A DNA stretch of 64,000 nt from Strongylocentrotus purpuratus (GCF_000002235.5 NW_022145599.1:6424781-6488780); one strand, 5' to 3'; counted from the first letter of the stretch, positions 24,417 through 38,062 are shown. A program made the numbers and translations. Notes: generated from the sequence alone by a model not told the origin.

Positions 24417-25476
24417 AAGCGGACATTTTTTTTTTTTTTGGTCTCAAAATTTCAAAATTTGACATTTTTCTTCGTTGGGGGGGGGGGGGTAAGGTCATCT
24501 TATTTAGGTTAGCCGTGGGGATAATTTTTTTTTTTTTTATTTTATTTTTTTTAATAATAAAAAAAAACAAAAAAAACAAAAACAAACAAACAAAGGGGGG
24601 GGGGGGGTTTTAGGTTTTTTTAGGGGGGGGTTTACATACATTAAAATACCAAAGGGGGGGGGGTTTGAACCCCCCAAACCCCCCCCCCCCCCCCCTGCGT
24701 ACGCCCCTGATTATGAGGGGTAAATGTAAAATATTCTACTATGAAAAATGTGCATATACCATGTATTCAATTTATGCCGAAAACGTGACGGAGGGCTAGG
24801 CGACTATATTACCTACTTCAACAATTTTGAAGAGAAATGAACAGTATCTTGTATCAAGGACCTACAGATGCTATTTAAACAAATACTGGTCCGTTCTTAC
24901 ATTTATATTCTAGCCCAAAGATGCTCTCAAAATAGTGATGATAACGATGAAGTTGTAATGGTGATGACATCAATGTTTTCGATTAAAATGATTTGTAAGC
25001 AAAATAATAGAGTTGATTTAAACTATGGGGTCTTCTGTCCTACCAGGAAAAAAATATTGTTTTCACGTGATTGCAATTGGACACCAGTCTACAGGATATT
25101 AAAATACGATATTGGACACCAGTCTTTATATAGGATATTGGACAATACTTTACAGGCCGTTATCTGTTTGTGTGTGATTGATTATGGAGCAAGCTTAGAT
25201 ATTTAATTTTCAAGCTCATATTGATTCAAAGACATGTAGTAAAGGGGTAACATTCACTCTTTTCCGTGGTGTGTTTCCGGAAGTGGTACAATAACAGTTC
25301 ACATAGCAGAAGTCTGTTTATGTATAGGTTTAGTTCAAATTAGTGTATCCGGGTTACATCCGATAAACATGTTAAAATAATAAATGAGAAAGAACGAGGA
25401 AATGGGTAAGCCGCATTCACATACCAACTGAAATGATGATAATGATACCACCACCACTACCACTACCACTACCACC

Positions 25477-25507
<31 letters not shown>

Positions 25508-26406
25508 TACTACCACTACCACTACCACTACCACTACTACTACTGATATTTCTACTATACTTCTCCTACTACTACTACTACTACTACTATACTACCACTA
25601 CCACTACCACTACCACTACTACTACTGATATTTCTACTATTACTTCTCCTACTACTACTACAATAATAACAATAATTATCATCATCATAATTATAGACAT
25701 TTTACAATGCGCAACAAAATTATCCACCGAGATGGTACTCAAGGCGCTTACAATAAACAGATTGAATGTCATAACAAAAATACTCTGATGATGCTTACAA
25801 CAATAAAATAACACATATTTAAGGGGACACACTTGTCATTATAATTATGTGTTTTTAGAATCTTATAAAGTCATCTCATAAAATAAAAATTGACTATAAT
25901 TTCATTATGGCATTAAATTTTAATGAACACGAATATGATCATTCATTGCTCTTAATATCCAAGTAGGTCAGGTTAATGAACGGTCGATTCCCATTTTATT
26001 ATCTGATTATAGGGTTAAAATGAGATACACGCAATCTAATGAAAGTAAACTGAATCATCATGAAAAGGGACGTAATTCCGTCTATGGTATAGCGGTGACT
26101 GGTATATTATGTAAATTGACAGTGATTTAGATGAGGCTAAGCATAGTGTATTTCATTAATGGACTCTAAAGCAGCGCACTCTGGCAGGATCAAAGGAGAT
26201 ACGAAGTACGTATAACCAACCTAAATCCATGCAGCACTTTACTGCTTAAAACAATGATATTTTTAGAATCCTATCATTTCAATCTAGGTTTCTATGACAA
26301 CACAGGCGTAACAAGTAGTATGTCCATTATCCATGAAATATGCTTTATCAATCTCTGATGCACGTTTTGTTGGGATGATAAACCGTTGATTGCATGTGCA
26401 TAAAGG

Positions 26407-26449
<43 letters not shown>

Positions 26450-27813
26450 CAGAGACAACAAGAGAAAGAGACAGACAGACAGAGATAGAAAAAAAAAGAG
26501 AAAGAGAGAGAGAGAGGGGGGGGGGGGGAGAGAGAGATTGAGGAGGAGTAAGCAACATACAAGTGTAGAATCATGTATGGTAGTATATTCTGGGGTGTTC
26601 TGTAATTATGATGTAAGAAAAGGTTAAAATAATTTTACACTTACAGCATTTGCATATGACAGAGGCCTGACCTGTGCGTATGTATCCTGGCCAGCAGTAT
26701 CCCATAGACTCAATGATACACGAGTCTCATCTACGACAGTCTTCATGGCATAATGATCGAATCTAGAAAAAGAAACATTCAATTCAAGAGTTAAGTTTCG
26801 TGTTTTAGTTGTTTCTTTTTGTTTGGTGAACAACGTCATGTATGGACATATTAACGTTCTGTGATTTAACAATATTATGGTCACACAAGTCATGTCTCGT
26901 TCACTATTCTCCAACGCACCTTTGCATCTCATCCCTGTTATTGATAATCATTATTTTAAAAATCTATAAATGTTCATGCCTACAATATTCCTACTTATTT
27001 ATTTATTTTGTTTCAACCGCTGTATTCATATATAATGTAAAGTTAACAACTAAATTATTTATACCCTTACCAAGTTTTTCAACGTTTAAAGTCTATGAGA
27101 AAAAAAATTGCCTCTCTTCCCAGCACAAGAGAGGCAATGTCGCTTTGAGCAAGAAAATGAACCATGCTGCAGTCTTGTACATATAGTTAGCTACAGGAGA
27201 ATAAGTGATAACAATGTATCCATCCATTCATTCTCTGTTCTGGTCCACAATGCATCGCATGACACAACCAATATTATTACATTAATATTATATGATATAC
27301 ATGTAACTATGCATGGATGGTTAAAAGCAGCTCAAAAGAATCCGTCTCGATGTACAGAGATGAAGAATAATTAATTGATGATCTAAGTAACGATGGAGAG
27401 CATACAAATATATTATTTCATGTCAGATATAAATATTATATTAGGTCTATTACAATCATGTACCAAAAAGAAAGACGAAATTTAAAAACATTTTTGTACT
27501 TCAAATTGACTTTGTAATCAGGATTTTTTTTTCTCTCTCCAAATACACACAATTGTCGCATAATGTTTAGCACAATAATTAAAGAGCAAAAAATCTAATG
27601 GGGATTTAATGCAATTCTACGAGGTACCGGTGGATACATGATATACAATGTATGGGGATATTGATTGTATGACGAGCGCTATATATTATAGCCTGTAAAG
27701 TGAAAAGAAAATCTCTTTTCCCTTCCTTTCAATTCTTATAACTAATGAAATGACAGAAGTCATCAGAAAGATTCAAATTCAAATTCAAAGTTTATTCAAC
27801 AAGAAGATGGGGG

Positions 27814-27863
<50 letters not shown>

Positions 27864-30800
27864 GAGAGAGAAAAAAGAGACGGGGATGGAATTGAATGGA
27901 GAAAATGGAGAAAAATAAAGGGGAATAGAGAGAGAAAAAACAAGAGAGAGAACAAGGGACAGATAGATAGATATATATAGATTAAATAAATAGATAGGCA
28001 GATAGATAAATAGATAGCTATAAATAGGGGATTGGGGAAATGGAAATGATGTAGGTGAAGAGAAAGGCTGTCTTAATGTTATGAACTAGAAAGAAAAAAA
28101 AAGATATTCTGAGCAAGAAGATGGGAAAGTGGAATTGAAATGGAGTTGACATGTCGCCCCTTTAAGAGTTGACAATAATTAGAGGCAGCATCTTCCGTTC
28201 AATTTCCTGCATGAATTCGTTACGATATTGTTCTTAGCAGCATCCAGCCATGCAGGTGGTAAGATGGAGCAGGTCGGTCATCAAGTCACACCCTCACTCA
28301 AGCATCTGTCGCACAAAAAATCTACACATTATAAGCATAGAACAGCTCTGGTTGTGGCATCTATACCGGATAGGCATAGAGTCAAGAGTCAAAGTTAACA
28401 TACAACTCGTAGCGTATTAAAACATTAATGTCCAATGTATGCCTCTATCATCTTTGTTATTTCCTTCGCAGCTATCGAGGTCACCCACAGTCAGCATTCA
28501 GTCATTACTATACACCTGGATTGAGGAAGGCAAACGGGGAATAATCACCGGGGCAGGACTTTACTTCCATATTGCAATCCCTCTGTCTTTTTTTTTTCGC
28601 GTGTGTCTTCTATCTTTCACTCCTATCTCCATTTCTTTTTCTTCTCTGATGTACGCAACATCAAGGACGCAGATCGCACCCCCAAAAGCATTTTTTGATA
28701 ATCGTTTAATGCACCTCTTACCACTGATTTCATTGAAGACTTATCTTGTTATCCCCACATTACTATAATAGTGCACACATATTTTGAAGAGCGTTTTCAA
28801 GCAATCTATCTCCTTATATTATCTCACGTTCTTTTTTTGCTATTCCCTTCATCTCTCCTCTCGCTCTCGCCTCTTTTTTTGACCATTCGAAGCCCCCCCC
28901 CCCCCCTGTATCAACGCCACTGAACAAGCATAATTAATGGAAGACTGAAATTACAGAAGATTATGATATATACAGATCATGTGGTATCAGCTCACAAACC
29001 AAACATACCTTTCCGCAATTATGATACTGGGATTGTTACATTATGACATTGTGTACAGTGATGAGTGCAATTAGGATAATAGCAAATGGGTTGTAGATCT
29101 CATGCATCAAAATGCTCATTTTCATATGATCTAATGATAAACCCACACCCCGAGGGTAATTATATGTGATTGCTCTGTTTATTGGAACGAATCCACTTTA
29201 TCTCATCACGGTAAACGTCTTTTGAGAGCCAGAGGGGCGTTAACTTCATTTTACATCACACCATTTAACATCCTTTCGACTCTCAGCAATAATTATGTTT
29301 GAGAAAGAACAAGCAAATACATGCAAAGAATTAAATGAATACATAGCAATTATGTTAAAAGACAAATGTAAACTCATTGAAAATAAGAGAAGTCAGTTGG
29401 GAATCAGAGAGTCGTTGACGAAGGTTTCGAGGCGTGATTATTATTTTTTTGTTTAAATATATATTTTACTACAAATAATGATTTATCTATTGACATTGTT
29501 TCTTTGCGACTGAGCCGGTTACTTTTCGAACGTTTTCAAATCATACCAGACATAATACAATATTGTAACCGAATTACCGGAGTATATATTTGTTGTAGCC
29601 GACGATGCAATACACAAATAGACCCAAATCAGACTATCACTCTGCACGATTTAAATTGCCCATATTCAAAGAAGCGTGCCATTTATTTGACAGTAATTAT
29701 AATAATGTACGTAATGCTTATTAGAAAAGTCTCGCCGGCTATATCATGGTGCCCTTGAGACTAAACAAGATGGAATCAGTTTATACTCACACTGTGGGAG
29801 CATATTCCCCGGGAAAGTTACTGGTAGTGAATGAAATCAGCAGACAGGTTTTACCCACGAATCTGGAGTGAAATATAAACAAGAAGAAGAGAAATCAAGA
29901 ATAATGTGGTTAAATCAGGGAGCTGTGACTTAAGCTCCCTGGTTAAAATCAACAACAATTATGAATGAACAAGAAAACAGTTTCATGACATTACTGCTGT
30001 GCTGGTTGTAATAAGAATTTCATGACGGAATAATGATGCAGACAAAAAAATTATTATTGTTTCTGTGTTTGTTTGTTTGTTTGATTGTTTATCTGTTTGT
30101 TATTTTTTACGGTTCGTCTTTATACTGAATTAAATAAAACATTTAGAGCCGGGACATGGAGGGCAAATAAAGGTACTTAAGGCCATAAATGGATTTCATT
30201 TTATGATAATGTTAACATATATGCTAGGTTGTATCATGACTTTAATAGGGACTTTTAGATTCGCACGAAGACAATATGTATATGCTACAATCGACGTTCT
30301 TGTAATGCACTGTCTTGAATGGACGTCACACGTATCAGTCCACGCAAATCTAAAAGTCCCTAATGTCGTACAGACCATGTCCCTTGGAAGATCTTTAATC
30401 GTTATTGAAGGGTTATCCTGCATTGTATATAGAAGACTGAATTGAATAAATAAATAGATAAATCTCTCATTGAGAGACAAAGAAGGTTAGTAATCTGTCT
30501 AGACCCATGCGACCTTCTCTGCCATGCAGTTAGACAGGTATTCGTTCTGTCTCATCAATCTAGTATAAGGGACTTTTAGATTGGCACGACGAGAACGTGG
30601 ACTGCTCGTGTGACACCCTTTTAAGGCAATGTGACGTCACTGCCAGTGCCTTAAAAGGACGTCACATTGCCTTAAAAGGATGTCACACGTCGCAGTCCAC
30701 GTTCTCTTCGTGCAAATCTAAAAGTCCCTATTCTAAAACATGTGCGACTGATGAATCTTGTCGATCGAATTTTGTCGATTAAAATGAAATAGAAAGGTTA

Positions 30801-32589
30801 ATTGATGATGGAAGACCCATATGATAGCGAATATCTTTCTTTGACCTTTCAAATAATGTTTGGAGCGTGTGACTATCTACCACTGGAAGTGTTCCGAAGC
30901 ACACTCTAGCTTATTCTCTCGCTTGTATGATGGTACTACAAGGTTATTGGAGAATCTTTAATGTGGTTGACTATTACCATGACCATACCAGATGTATATC
31001 AAATGGATCTAGTTAATAGTGTGAGAGTAGTGGGAGAAGGGTGCATGGAGGACCGCCCCCCCCCCCCCCCAAAAAAAAAAAAAAAAAAAAAAAAAATCCT
31101 ACATGATGAAAGGACACTCGTTAAGAGAAAAAAAATTCGGTTTGCCCCACCATCTCTACATCCCAAATGTTTAATCCGCATCCTTCTCCCAATCAACATC
31201 TAGTGAATTTCATTCGGATTAAAGAAACCGTGAAATACAGATGGAAGCTAAACCTCCTCGTCTATATTTGCATTTTGTTCACTTTGGAGTCGTAAACGTT
31301 ATTGAATAAGACAAACTTAGAGAAAAAGAGGATTGAAATAAAATGCCCGAATACTTAAACTTATTCTTGATTGCACTTTTAGTGCAACATGAAATAACGT
31401 ATCGAGTAGATATAGATATGCTTCCGATCTATAAAGCTAGTTTCATCAGCCCCAAGAGTAAAAGGATTTAAATGGCTCACATTATATACATTCAAATCAC
31501 ATTAAAGTCTTAGCAATCTTATTTGGTTTATTGCCACACTCTATGTACTGTGACCCTTGGGTATATCGTAACTCCCATGAAATCTTGGGTGAACTTCAAT
31601 AATGGGTCAGCATTATAGATCCATGGCTTACTGCCAACTATACCCTAAGTTTATCTAAACATAACTCTGAATACATTTTATACACAGGATGCTAAATTTG
31701 AAGCAGTATTTCTTATAATCATGATGATGATTAATGCACTTAAATTCTCTCTATTTTTTAAGTATTTAGCAAGCTTTGTGATTTTAGATACGTGTGGTGA
31801 TTGCAATAACATAGCCCTTTAATCATGTTAATTTGCTTATTTTAGTAAACCATTGTCAAATGATATATTTTCCATCAATATAAGTGACCTAGATGTAATT
31901 TTAAAAAATACATAATACTGACTCCACATTATTTAAGGTCTTGGAATCTAATCAAAATGAAATGCAATCATTCCAGCTAATTAACATGATTCGAATGAAA
32001 TGACTCTTTGCCTTTCATTCGCGGCCCAGTAGTTAATCGATGATCTATGATACTTCAATCAATAACGGGGTCGTCTGCAAATCATGACTGTATTCTACTA
32101 AAGACATTATAGATGAGGTGTAGGCGAGGTACATAATTATAAGCGGGCGTAATAATATTAAAGGGGAGTTTTGGGCCCATTGGATGTTATTTAATGTTTC
32201 CGGACCAACATAAGGAAATATACACGAGGTACATTATATTTATGGGCAAGGTTCCAATTTAGGCTTACGAAGCAAGAAGTTTTATATTAGAACAATATGG
32301 CAGTCTGGCTGAGATGTACATGTATTTGCCCTCGAAGCCAAGATATATTACATCTAGTAATGGTGATTTACAGTGTTTTAGTAGAATAATGATCAAAATC
32401 GTTCCCATCATAATTATTGAATAAGTGAACTATTATAGTACCATGGAGCAGGGTTTTGCCCCTCCCATCTTTTTTTTCTTTCTTTCATTTTCACTCGAAG
32501 ATGAAAGGCAATCTTTGTAAAAAAAAAAAAAAAAAAAATGCTTACCCGTCTCCAACAATCACACATTTGATATCCTTGCCAGCATCCAT
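22118..32589 (-). CDS. Rac/Cdc42-like Rho-family GTPase (five coding exons)
   Basis: Coding exons, 5' to 3': 32589-32546, 29862-29791, 26762-26645, 22777-22580 and 22273-22118. Phases close and give 195 aa, Rac1 plus three residues at the N-terminus. Motifs: P-loop GDGFVGKT (13-20), switch I with T38 in EYAPTVFD, switch II WDTAGQ with Q64 (Rac Q61), TKTD (118-121), ECSAK (159-163), a Rho insert around residues 125-140, a KKKKKR tract (186-191) and CAAX box CTLL (192-195), a geranylgeranylation type. Rho GTPases switch actin and polarity signalling at membranes. Oddities: F16 where Rac/Rho/Cdc42 have alanine, and switch II reads DTYAQVR instead of EDYDRLR, so regulator or effector choice may differ. 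The orthologue is uncertain (Rac, Cdc42 or a lineage-specific branch), so no symbol is given. Introns are large and repeat-filled. Confidence 0.93.
23290..23635 (-). mobile_element. tRNA-derived SINE in a GTPase-gene intron
   Basis: On the minus strand the head has an A-box-like TGGTATAGTGGTTCGTGG (23605-23628 region) and a B-box-like GGTTGAGGGTTCCAATTCC (23556-23574), then a body of about 250 bp interrupted by a G/C tract. It is a different family from the SINE in ZNF598. Confidence 0.7.
24004..24709. mobile_element. hAT-like poly-G element, 706 bp
   Basis: The ends are inverted copies of CAGGGGCGTACGCAGG, and the flanks are a perfect 8-bp duplication ATTATGAG (23996-24003 and 24710-24717). 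Both are hAT signatures; hAT ends commonly begin CAGGG. The interior holds three tandem modules of roughly 120-130 bp. Each has a G run of about 40-60, then AGCGGACA, a T run, GGAGGT, an A run and a CGCAACGACTC...AAAAGTCGCT segment. No transposase frame. It lies in intron 3 of the GTPase gene, with C tracts on the transcribed strand. Confidence 0.85.
25448..25665. repeat. (ACC/ACT)n trinucleotide repeat
   Basis: Mixed ACC and ACT units. A block of about 100 bp containing ACTGATATTTCTACTAT and TTCTCCTACTACTAC occurs twice, showing a higher-order duplication. Confidence 0.95.
26408..26537. repeat. (GA)n-rich low-complexity tract
   Basis: Two GA runs flank a degenerate GA/CA-rich stretch and a G tract. 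Confidence 0.9.
27822..27859. repeat. (TA)n-(GA)n microsatellite
   Basis: A TATATATA run passes directly into GA units; GATA units follow around 27960-28020. Confidence 0.9.
30248..30360. mobile_element. Short fold-back MITE, 113 bp
   Basis: Inverted ends GGGACTTTTAGATT..GC and the reverse complement are flanked by TA on both sides, as expected for a Tc1/mariner-type insertion. A second family member lies about 210 bp downstream. It sits in intron 1 of the GTPase gene. Confidence 0.75.
30569..30728. mobile_element. Short fold-back MITE, 160 bp, same family
   Basis: Same inverted ends (GGGACTTTTAGATTGGCACG on one side, partner on the other). The arms pair through GAGAACGTGGACTG, and the interior adds repeated CCTTAAAAGG palindromes and TGACGTCA-like elements. 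The right flank is TA and the left flank is degenerate. Confidence 0.72.
31065..31096. repeat. Adjacent poly-C and poly-A tracts
   Basis: A C run passes directly into an A run of about 26. Confidence 0.85.
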
Positions 32590-32677
32590 GATGGTGATGG
32601 TTTACAAATCAACACTCGTCGATAAGATCAATGAATTATTAATCAGAAGACTCTTTTCGCTCTCACCAGCTGCAGTC

Positions 32678-32689
32678 TCCTATATACCA
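32678..32689 (-). promoter_or_regulatory. Candidate TATA box for the Rho GTPase gene
   Basis: GGTATATAGGAG on the minus strand lies about 90-100 bp upstream of the initiator ATG, a spacing that would leave a 5' UTR of about 60 nt. Motif only; no transcript evidence. Confidence 0.3.
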
Positions 32690-35600
32690 CATGTATGGGT
32701 ATTCAGGAATGAAGGTGCTCGACTGATTGTAACCTGTCAATGCTGATCAGTCAGTGGCTAAATCACAGTCCAGACTCTCATCTTCGAAAGAGTACTAAGG
32801 TGTAACAAAAGTATTCCATTTAGATACGATGATGACTGCAGAGATTATCTTCATACGAGAGGTTCACGATAACTGTCACTCCGCTAAAGAGTTAGACCCT
32901 CTTCTTGATGAAGTATAAGCAAGTGCTACACCCAATTAGGAGGATTCCGAAACTTAATTATCTAGACGAAATGTATCCTACAGAAGAACGACGTTCTGAA
33001 GATTATCATAAATTCAACTGAGCAGAATGAACAAAATTGTATCGACGTCAGTGATAAAGGTTTATAATCTCCCGATCAAAACGGCTTCGATATAATAACG
33101 ATGATTCTCAATGTAAAATTAAACAAATTTCACTGGTATGCAGTTAACAGAATTATCACAGTGTTCCTCAACATAGGGATCGAGGGTAGGCCTAAAATGC
33201 GATCAGATAAAAATCTTCAATGAAGAACAGTCATTCCTATTGAAATTGTGTACTTTATTCGAGCCGAATAATTATCGTGATCGTATAGAAAACGGCTCCA
33301 AGTTGTTCCTGTTCCTGTTACCAGTTTGAGAATCCCTTCTCTCTATTTTGGTATCAGCTTGTCACCTTGTTACTGACTCATGTTTACAGACTGTGTCAAT
33401 AACCCTGCACATAGGGCACAACATAATACGAATTAAAACACTAAGCACATTCGAATCCGTGTATTTACATCACGTATATACACAATCACCAGAAGTTAAT
33501 GTTTGAGCAGCTCGTTCTAGTGTGCTAGAAATACCAACGCTCTTCTATTAATGCAGTCGACCATATAAGCATGAATTCCAATTCCTGTACACATGGAGCT
33601 ACACGGAACAGGGTATTTCCAACCAATAACACATTATAGTTGTTGGCACGAGTTTGTTAGCTGAGTTTTATAAATGTCAGGTCTAATGATTTTTTTACCA
33701 GGAGCTTCCTCTCTTCACTGCCAGGGTACATTAATGCGGGTATACATCATCAACGGCCAATTTGTTATCAACAATTGGGACGGCATTGAAGTGTCAGAAT
33801 CACTTTAAACCAAGTATATGCACGGCTGCATAGTCATTTCAAACTTATTGGTAAAATATTACACAAGTTTATTCTTCTTCTTCTTCCAATGAGTACAGTC
33901 CTCTTCGTAGAGTAAAGTCGTACTCTTCGGTGATATCACGTTCCTTCTCTCCGAGACTCCGGACAGTTTACTGAGCTATAATGACCAGCGGTTTAGCTGA
34001 TAGTATTCACTTCTGCATGAGTGGTATACTCAAGGAGACAAAACTCATCGGTCTACTACTGCTCCCTTGCCGTCCGTTCCATCTAGGAAACCCATAAAGT
34101 GACACCGCGGTTGAGTTGACACAATTAGAGAATGATTGTCTTTTACGTATCTCGCGACCAAGGGCGCCAATTCTAGTGTATCCCCTGCGTGATTGGACAA
34201 AGGTGATTCGGTCAGGCGAACTCATGACATCAAGGAGTCGACGCTCAGTAACACTTAGTCTTTACTCAAGCGCGTATAAAGTTATCAGTCTTTTTTTAAT
34301 TTCAGACGTGACATAGACCATAAGTCTAAAATCCCTGGAATCCTACCTTGAGCATATAAATAGCTTTAAAACAAATTATAGTTGATGGTTTAAAATCTAG
34401 GATTGATTATTACAGATGTCGTAAAATGAACTTTTTTAATTATAAAAGCCAAGCGCCTGAGAAGAAAGTAGACCACTGGCTGAGTTCAAGGCAATGATAA
34501 ACTGTCTGACTGTGAGGATAAACGAAACACGTTGAGTCATATCTCATCCTGTTTGCCAGACCACAAGTGACAAGAATAGACCCTTTAAGTCCCAGTATGG
34601 GGTGAACGAACATCATGATTCAGATGATATTATCAAGGTTAAGACATTTTGTTCCACTTATCAAAATAAAGACATAAGAAATAAACATTTCTGAATATCT
34701 TGAAACAAATGACTTAGCTAGCCTATCGTAAGTTAGCTCGCGTTGATTAAACAATGATATACACACAAAAAAAGAAAATTGAAAAGAAAATGAAATGAAT
34801 AATGGGCCCATGGTAATTTAGATAGATATACCTATATGGATATAGATGGATAAGGATAGAGCTAAAAAGATAGATAGATAGATTCTAGATAGAGGGTAAA
34901 TTAAAAAAGGTCGAGCGGCATATTAAACATGTTTCTTCTGTATGTTACAACGGATCATTATTACAAGGAAGATTTCTTGAAACAAAATCTTTCAGTTGAA
35001 TGATTCGTTTAAATGAAATCCTCAAAATGAGGTTTGTAGACAACATGAAGATTGTAATGTCCTGACGCACTCTCTATTCAATTTCATATTAAATCCAAAC
35101 GTATTCAAAAGTTTCCATTGCCATAATAGATACCCTATAATTTTACTCACGCATCATTGGGTTGAATTCCATTCAGATGATTTATTATGACTACAAAGAT
35201 GTATCAGACCACTTTAAAGGAAATCGAGCCTTGTGGCCCCTTGTGGTCATAACATAAGTATGTGGTATATAGGCTACAGCAATATAATGATGTAAAATTT
35301 GTTTTACAGAATTAGCGTTACCGATCCAACTCATGTTCATGCTATCAACATGTTGACATAATAACAATCTTCTTTATTTCTATTTTAACTTTGGAAAATA
35401 ATACGGCTTCAATGGAAATTGGTGACTTACAGCACCCGAGGCGATGATCATGCTGGCATTATGTTACACCGGTGCAGCTAGTGCGAGTCCTCCTTAATTA
35501 GTGAAAAGTTTGACATCTAACAAATCTACTCACTGCATCGCTGCTTGTTCCATCCATCCGTCATTTTCAGGACAATTTTTAATTTCAAATAAATATTTTC

Positions 35601-36269
35601 ATTGAACTAACAGTCCTCAGTTATAATGAGGTCTAGAATATCAAACGATCTATTTAACCACGTCACAACCAATAAGATATGGTCGGCTTGTGTCATGACT
35701 ATTATTACCATTATTACTGCGGACAACGAATTCCTTCGTAATAGATCAAATTGCATCACATTAAACCCCATTAAACATTCTGAAGTGACCTTCTATTCAT
35801 ATATACACTGCTTTAAAGAAATTGTTGAGTACAAGTAATGTGGAAAATTTTTGATTTCTAGTCCTACTTGAGTTAATTATGAGCACATAGAACGACCCAT
35901 TTCACACATAGACCACCAGCCTGCTATCACATAATTATAATAGGCATACAAAGAATATGACAGCACGCAATATTTAGTTTTTTCACCCCTGCCAGGACTA
36001 TCTTTAACATATTATTTCTAAGAAAGGTGAAAATTGCACGACTTATGAGAATAGGTAGAAATTACGATATGATTATATTTTTGACGTGTGAATAGATGAT
36101 TGTTCCTATTGACGATAATTATATAGTCCAAAGTTTAACAATCCAAAATGGTTTGTTCCGGATCTTGAAAATGAAATTACATGAAATATCTTTCTCTTTA
36201 AATCACTTCATGGAATTGAATTGCATTTGTAACATGAAAAGCATCATGTGAGTACTATCATCACTCCAA

Positions 36270-36565
36270 ATTCCGATTGAGAATGGCATAAAAAATAGTT
36301 ATTTTCCAAGGTCAGTGGGAGTAGTGTGAATCAGGCAGTCATATACCGGTTTCAGCCCTGAGATGAATATCAAACATTAAAGGCCCACTGCACTACTGGT
36401 AGCTACTTGCACCCTCTATATAACAAACAATGCCTAATCGGTGACCATTGGTCCCCCATGATCCTCTTTTTCTTATGTTAACTGAGAGCTGAGTTGATGA
36501 GATAACCACCTGTCCAGTGACCTTGTAGAGCGGTTTAATCCCTCCTGTAAACTACGGCAGATAAG
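36270..36565 (+). repeat. Dispersed repeat family B/E, composite copy
   Basis: The right part (36385-36565) matches 43805-43996 in the same orientation: the AACAAACAATGCCTAATCGG, GATGAGATAACCACCTGTCC and AATCCCTCCTGTAAACTA blocks are shared. The left part (36270-36375) matches 40850-40985 (GAGAATGG.ATAAAAA and CAG.CCTGA.AT.AATATCAAA blocks). Confidence 0.7.
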
Positions 36566-37084
36566 TTTTAAGACCAAATTTTTTTTTGGCTTGTGACAAT
36601 ATTTTTTAGACTAAAAAGCTTCATGGAAATTTCTTTTATTTGATGACAAAATTGACTAATGTTATGAACCATTCATTTTGTCAGGATTTATTAACATTTT
36701 TTACGATTGTTTAGTTTCTAAACCACCCAAGTCCGCTTTCAAGAGTCTTATAAACCTACCGGCACTAAAGGAATGTAATAATTTGAAATACCTTGTCAAA
36801 GTGAACCACAATCAATTGTAATGGTTACATTATTTTTCTTGATTGATGTTTGCAGTTAAACAGATTATACTTTCTTTCCTTCATCAATCGAGCCGGGTTA
36901 TCCAATCGCCTGATTTAGTCGCCTGCTACCTCTTTAAAGATAAGTTCAGGCAATAAAATAACGCAAGTGTGCTTGAGTTTTCAAAAGAGACCAGCAGCAA
37001 GTTGTGAAGATGGGATTCGAAAGTCTATTGTTAAAGTTATGGAATAATAGTACAAAACATGCAGGAATTATTGTTTGTCTTGCG

Positions 37085-37209
37085 TTTTAATTTTGAACAG
37101 ACTTTGAGGGAGAAAAAGAGAGAGATAGAAGAAGAGACAGATGGTAAAAGAGACTAAGGGGAAAGAGAGAGAGAGGGGGGAGAGAGAGAGAGAGCGAGAG
37201 AGAGGGGGA

Positions 37210-37275
<66 letters not shown>
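37085..37275. repeat. (GA)n microsatellite, about 190 bp
   Basis: Degenerate GA repeats end in a pure run of about 25 units. Reading frames across it are artefacts. Confidence 0.95.
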
Positions 37276-37835
37276 GAGAAGGGTGGTGCGCATCGAATAT
37301 TACGGATATCACTACGGGTGAAGAAGAAAAAATATAAAAAGTACACTGTGATCTAACTTCAGAAAAATAAGAGTTCACCATGTTTTAGATATAATGTAAC
37401 GAATCAAGACTAATGAAATTGAACCCCAAAACGTTTTGATTTATGTTCACTTAATCACGCCATAATTAAACTATCTGTATATTTTTGTTTACCTATCTAT
37501 AGCTAAAATATTGTTAACAGGAAGCCATGTCAGATCTCTATGGTCAGATTTTATAAACAGATTGGGTACATGTACATTGTTTCCGAACCTAAAAAAAGAT
37601 CGTCGGATTTCCGCAATCATTGGTCGGTTTTATCATTGCACTGTTTCGAAGTAAATCCAACTTTGATAGTTCCACCTGCGACTAATGGATAATCTTTTCC
37701 TTATTACAATAGTCCTTCTAAGTATCGAGTTGTTTATGTTTGGTATTATGATTACGCATGCACGGTCAGTCGGTCACTAACCAGTCTTGTCTATCTTCCA
37801 CTTTGTAAAGATTGAGCTGGTCGAGGGCATCGAGT

Positions 37836-37978
37836 TGGTAACTCCACGGTTGAGGGTTAATAAACTCAACGGATGGAAGGATTGAGTGGGTGAGTGAGAG
37901 AGAGAGAGAGAAGGGCATGGAGTTGGTAACTCTATGCTGAGGGTTAATAAACTCAACTGATGGAAGGATTGAGTGGGT

Positions 37979-38053
<75 letters not shown>

Positions 38054-38062
38054 TGCGTGTAT
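37836..38062. repeat. Two-unit minisatellite ending in (GA)n(GT)n
   Basis: A unit of about 90 bp (GTTGGTAACTC...GAGGGTTAATAAACTCAAC...GGAAGGATTGAGTGGGTGAG) occurs twice. Each copy ends in GA repeats, and the second continues into a GT run. Confidence 0.9.

Noticed and set aside
24235..24585. Proline/lysine-rich frame on the minus strand
   Set aside because: It is a translation of the C, A and T tracts of the poly-G element.
29504..29758. 84-codon frame on the + strand
   Set aside because: No similarity, no splice context, and it ends just before an exon of the antisense GTPase gene.
32456..32746. 96-codon + strand frame over GTPase exon 1
   Set aside because: Shadow of the minus-strand exon plus a poly-A tract.
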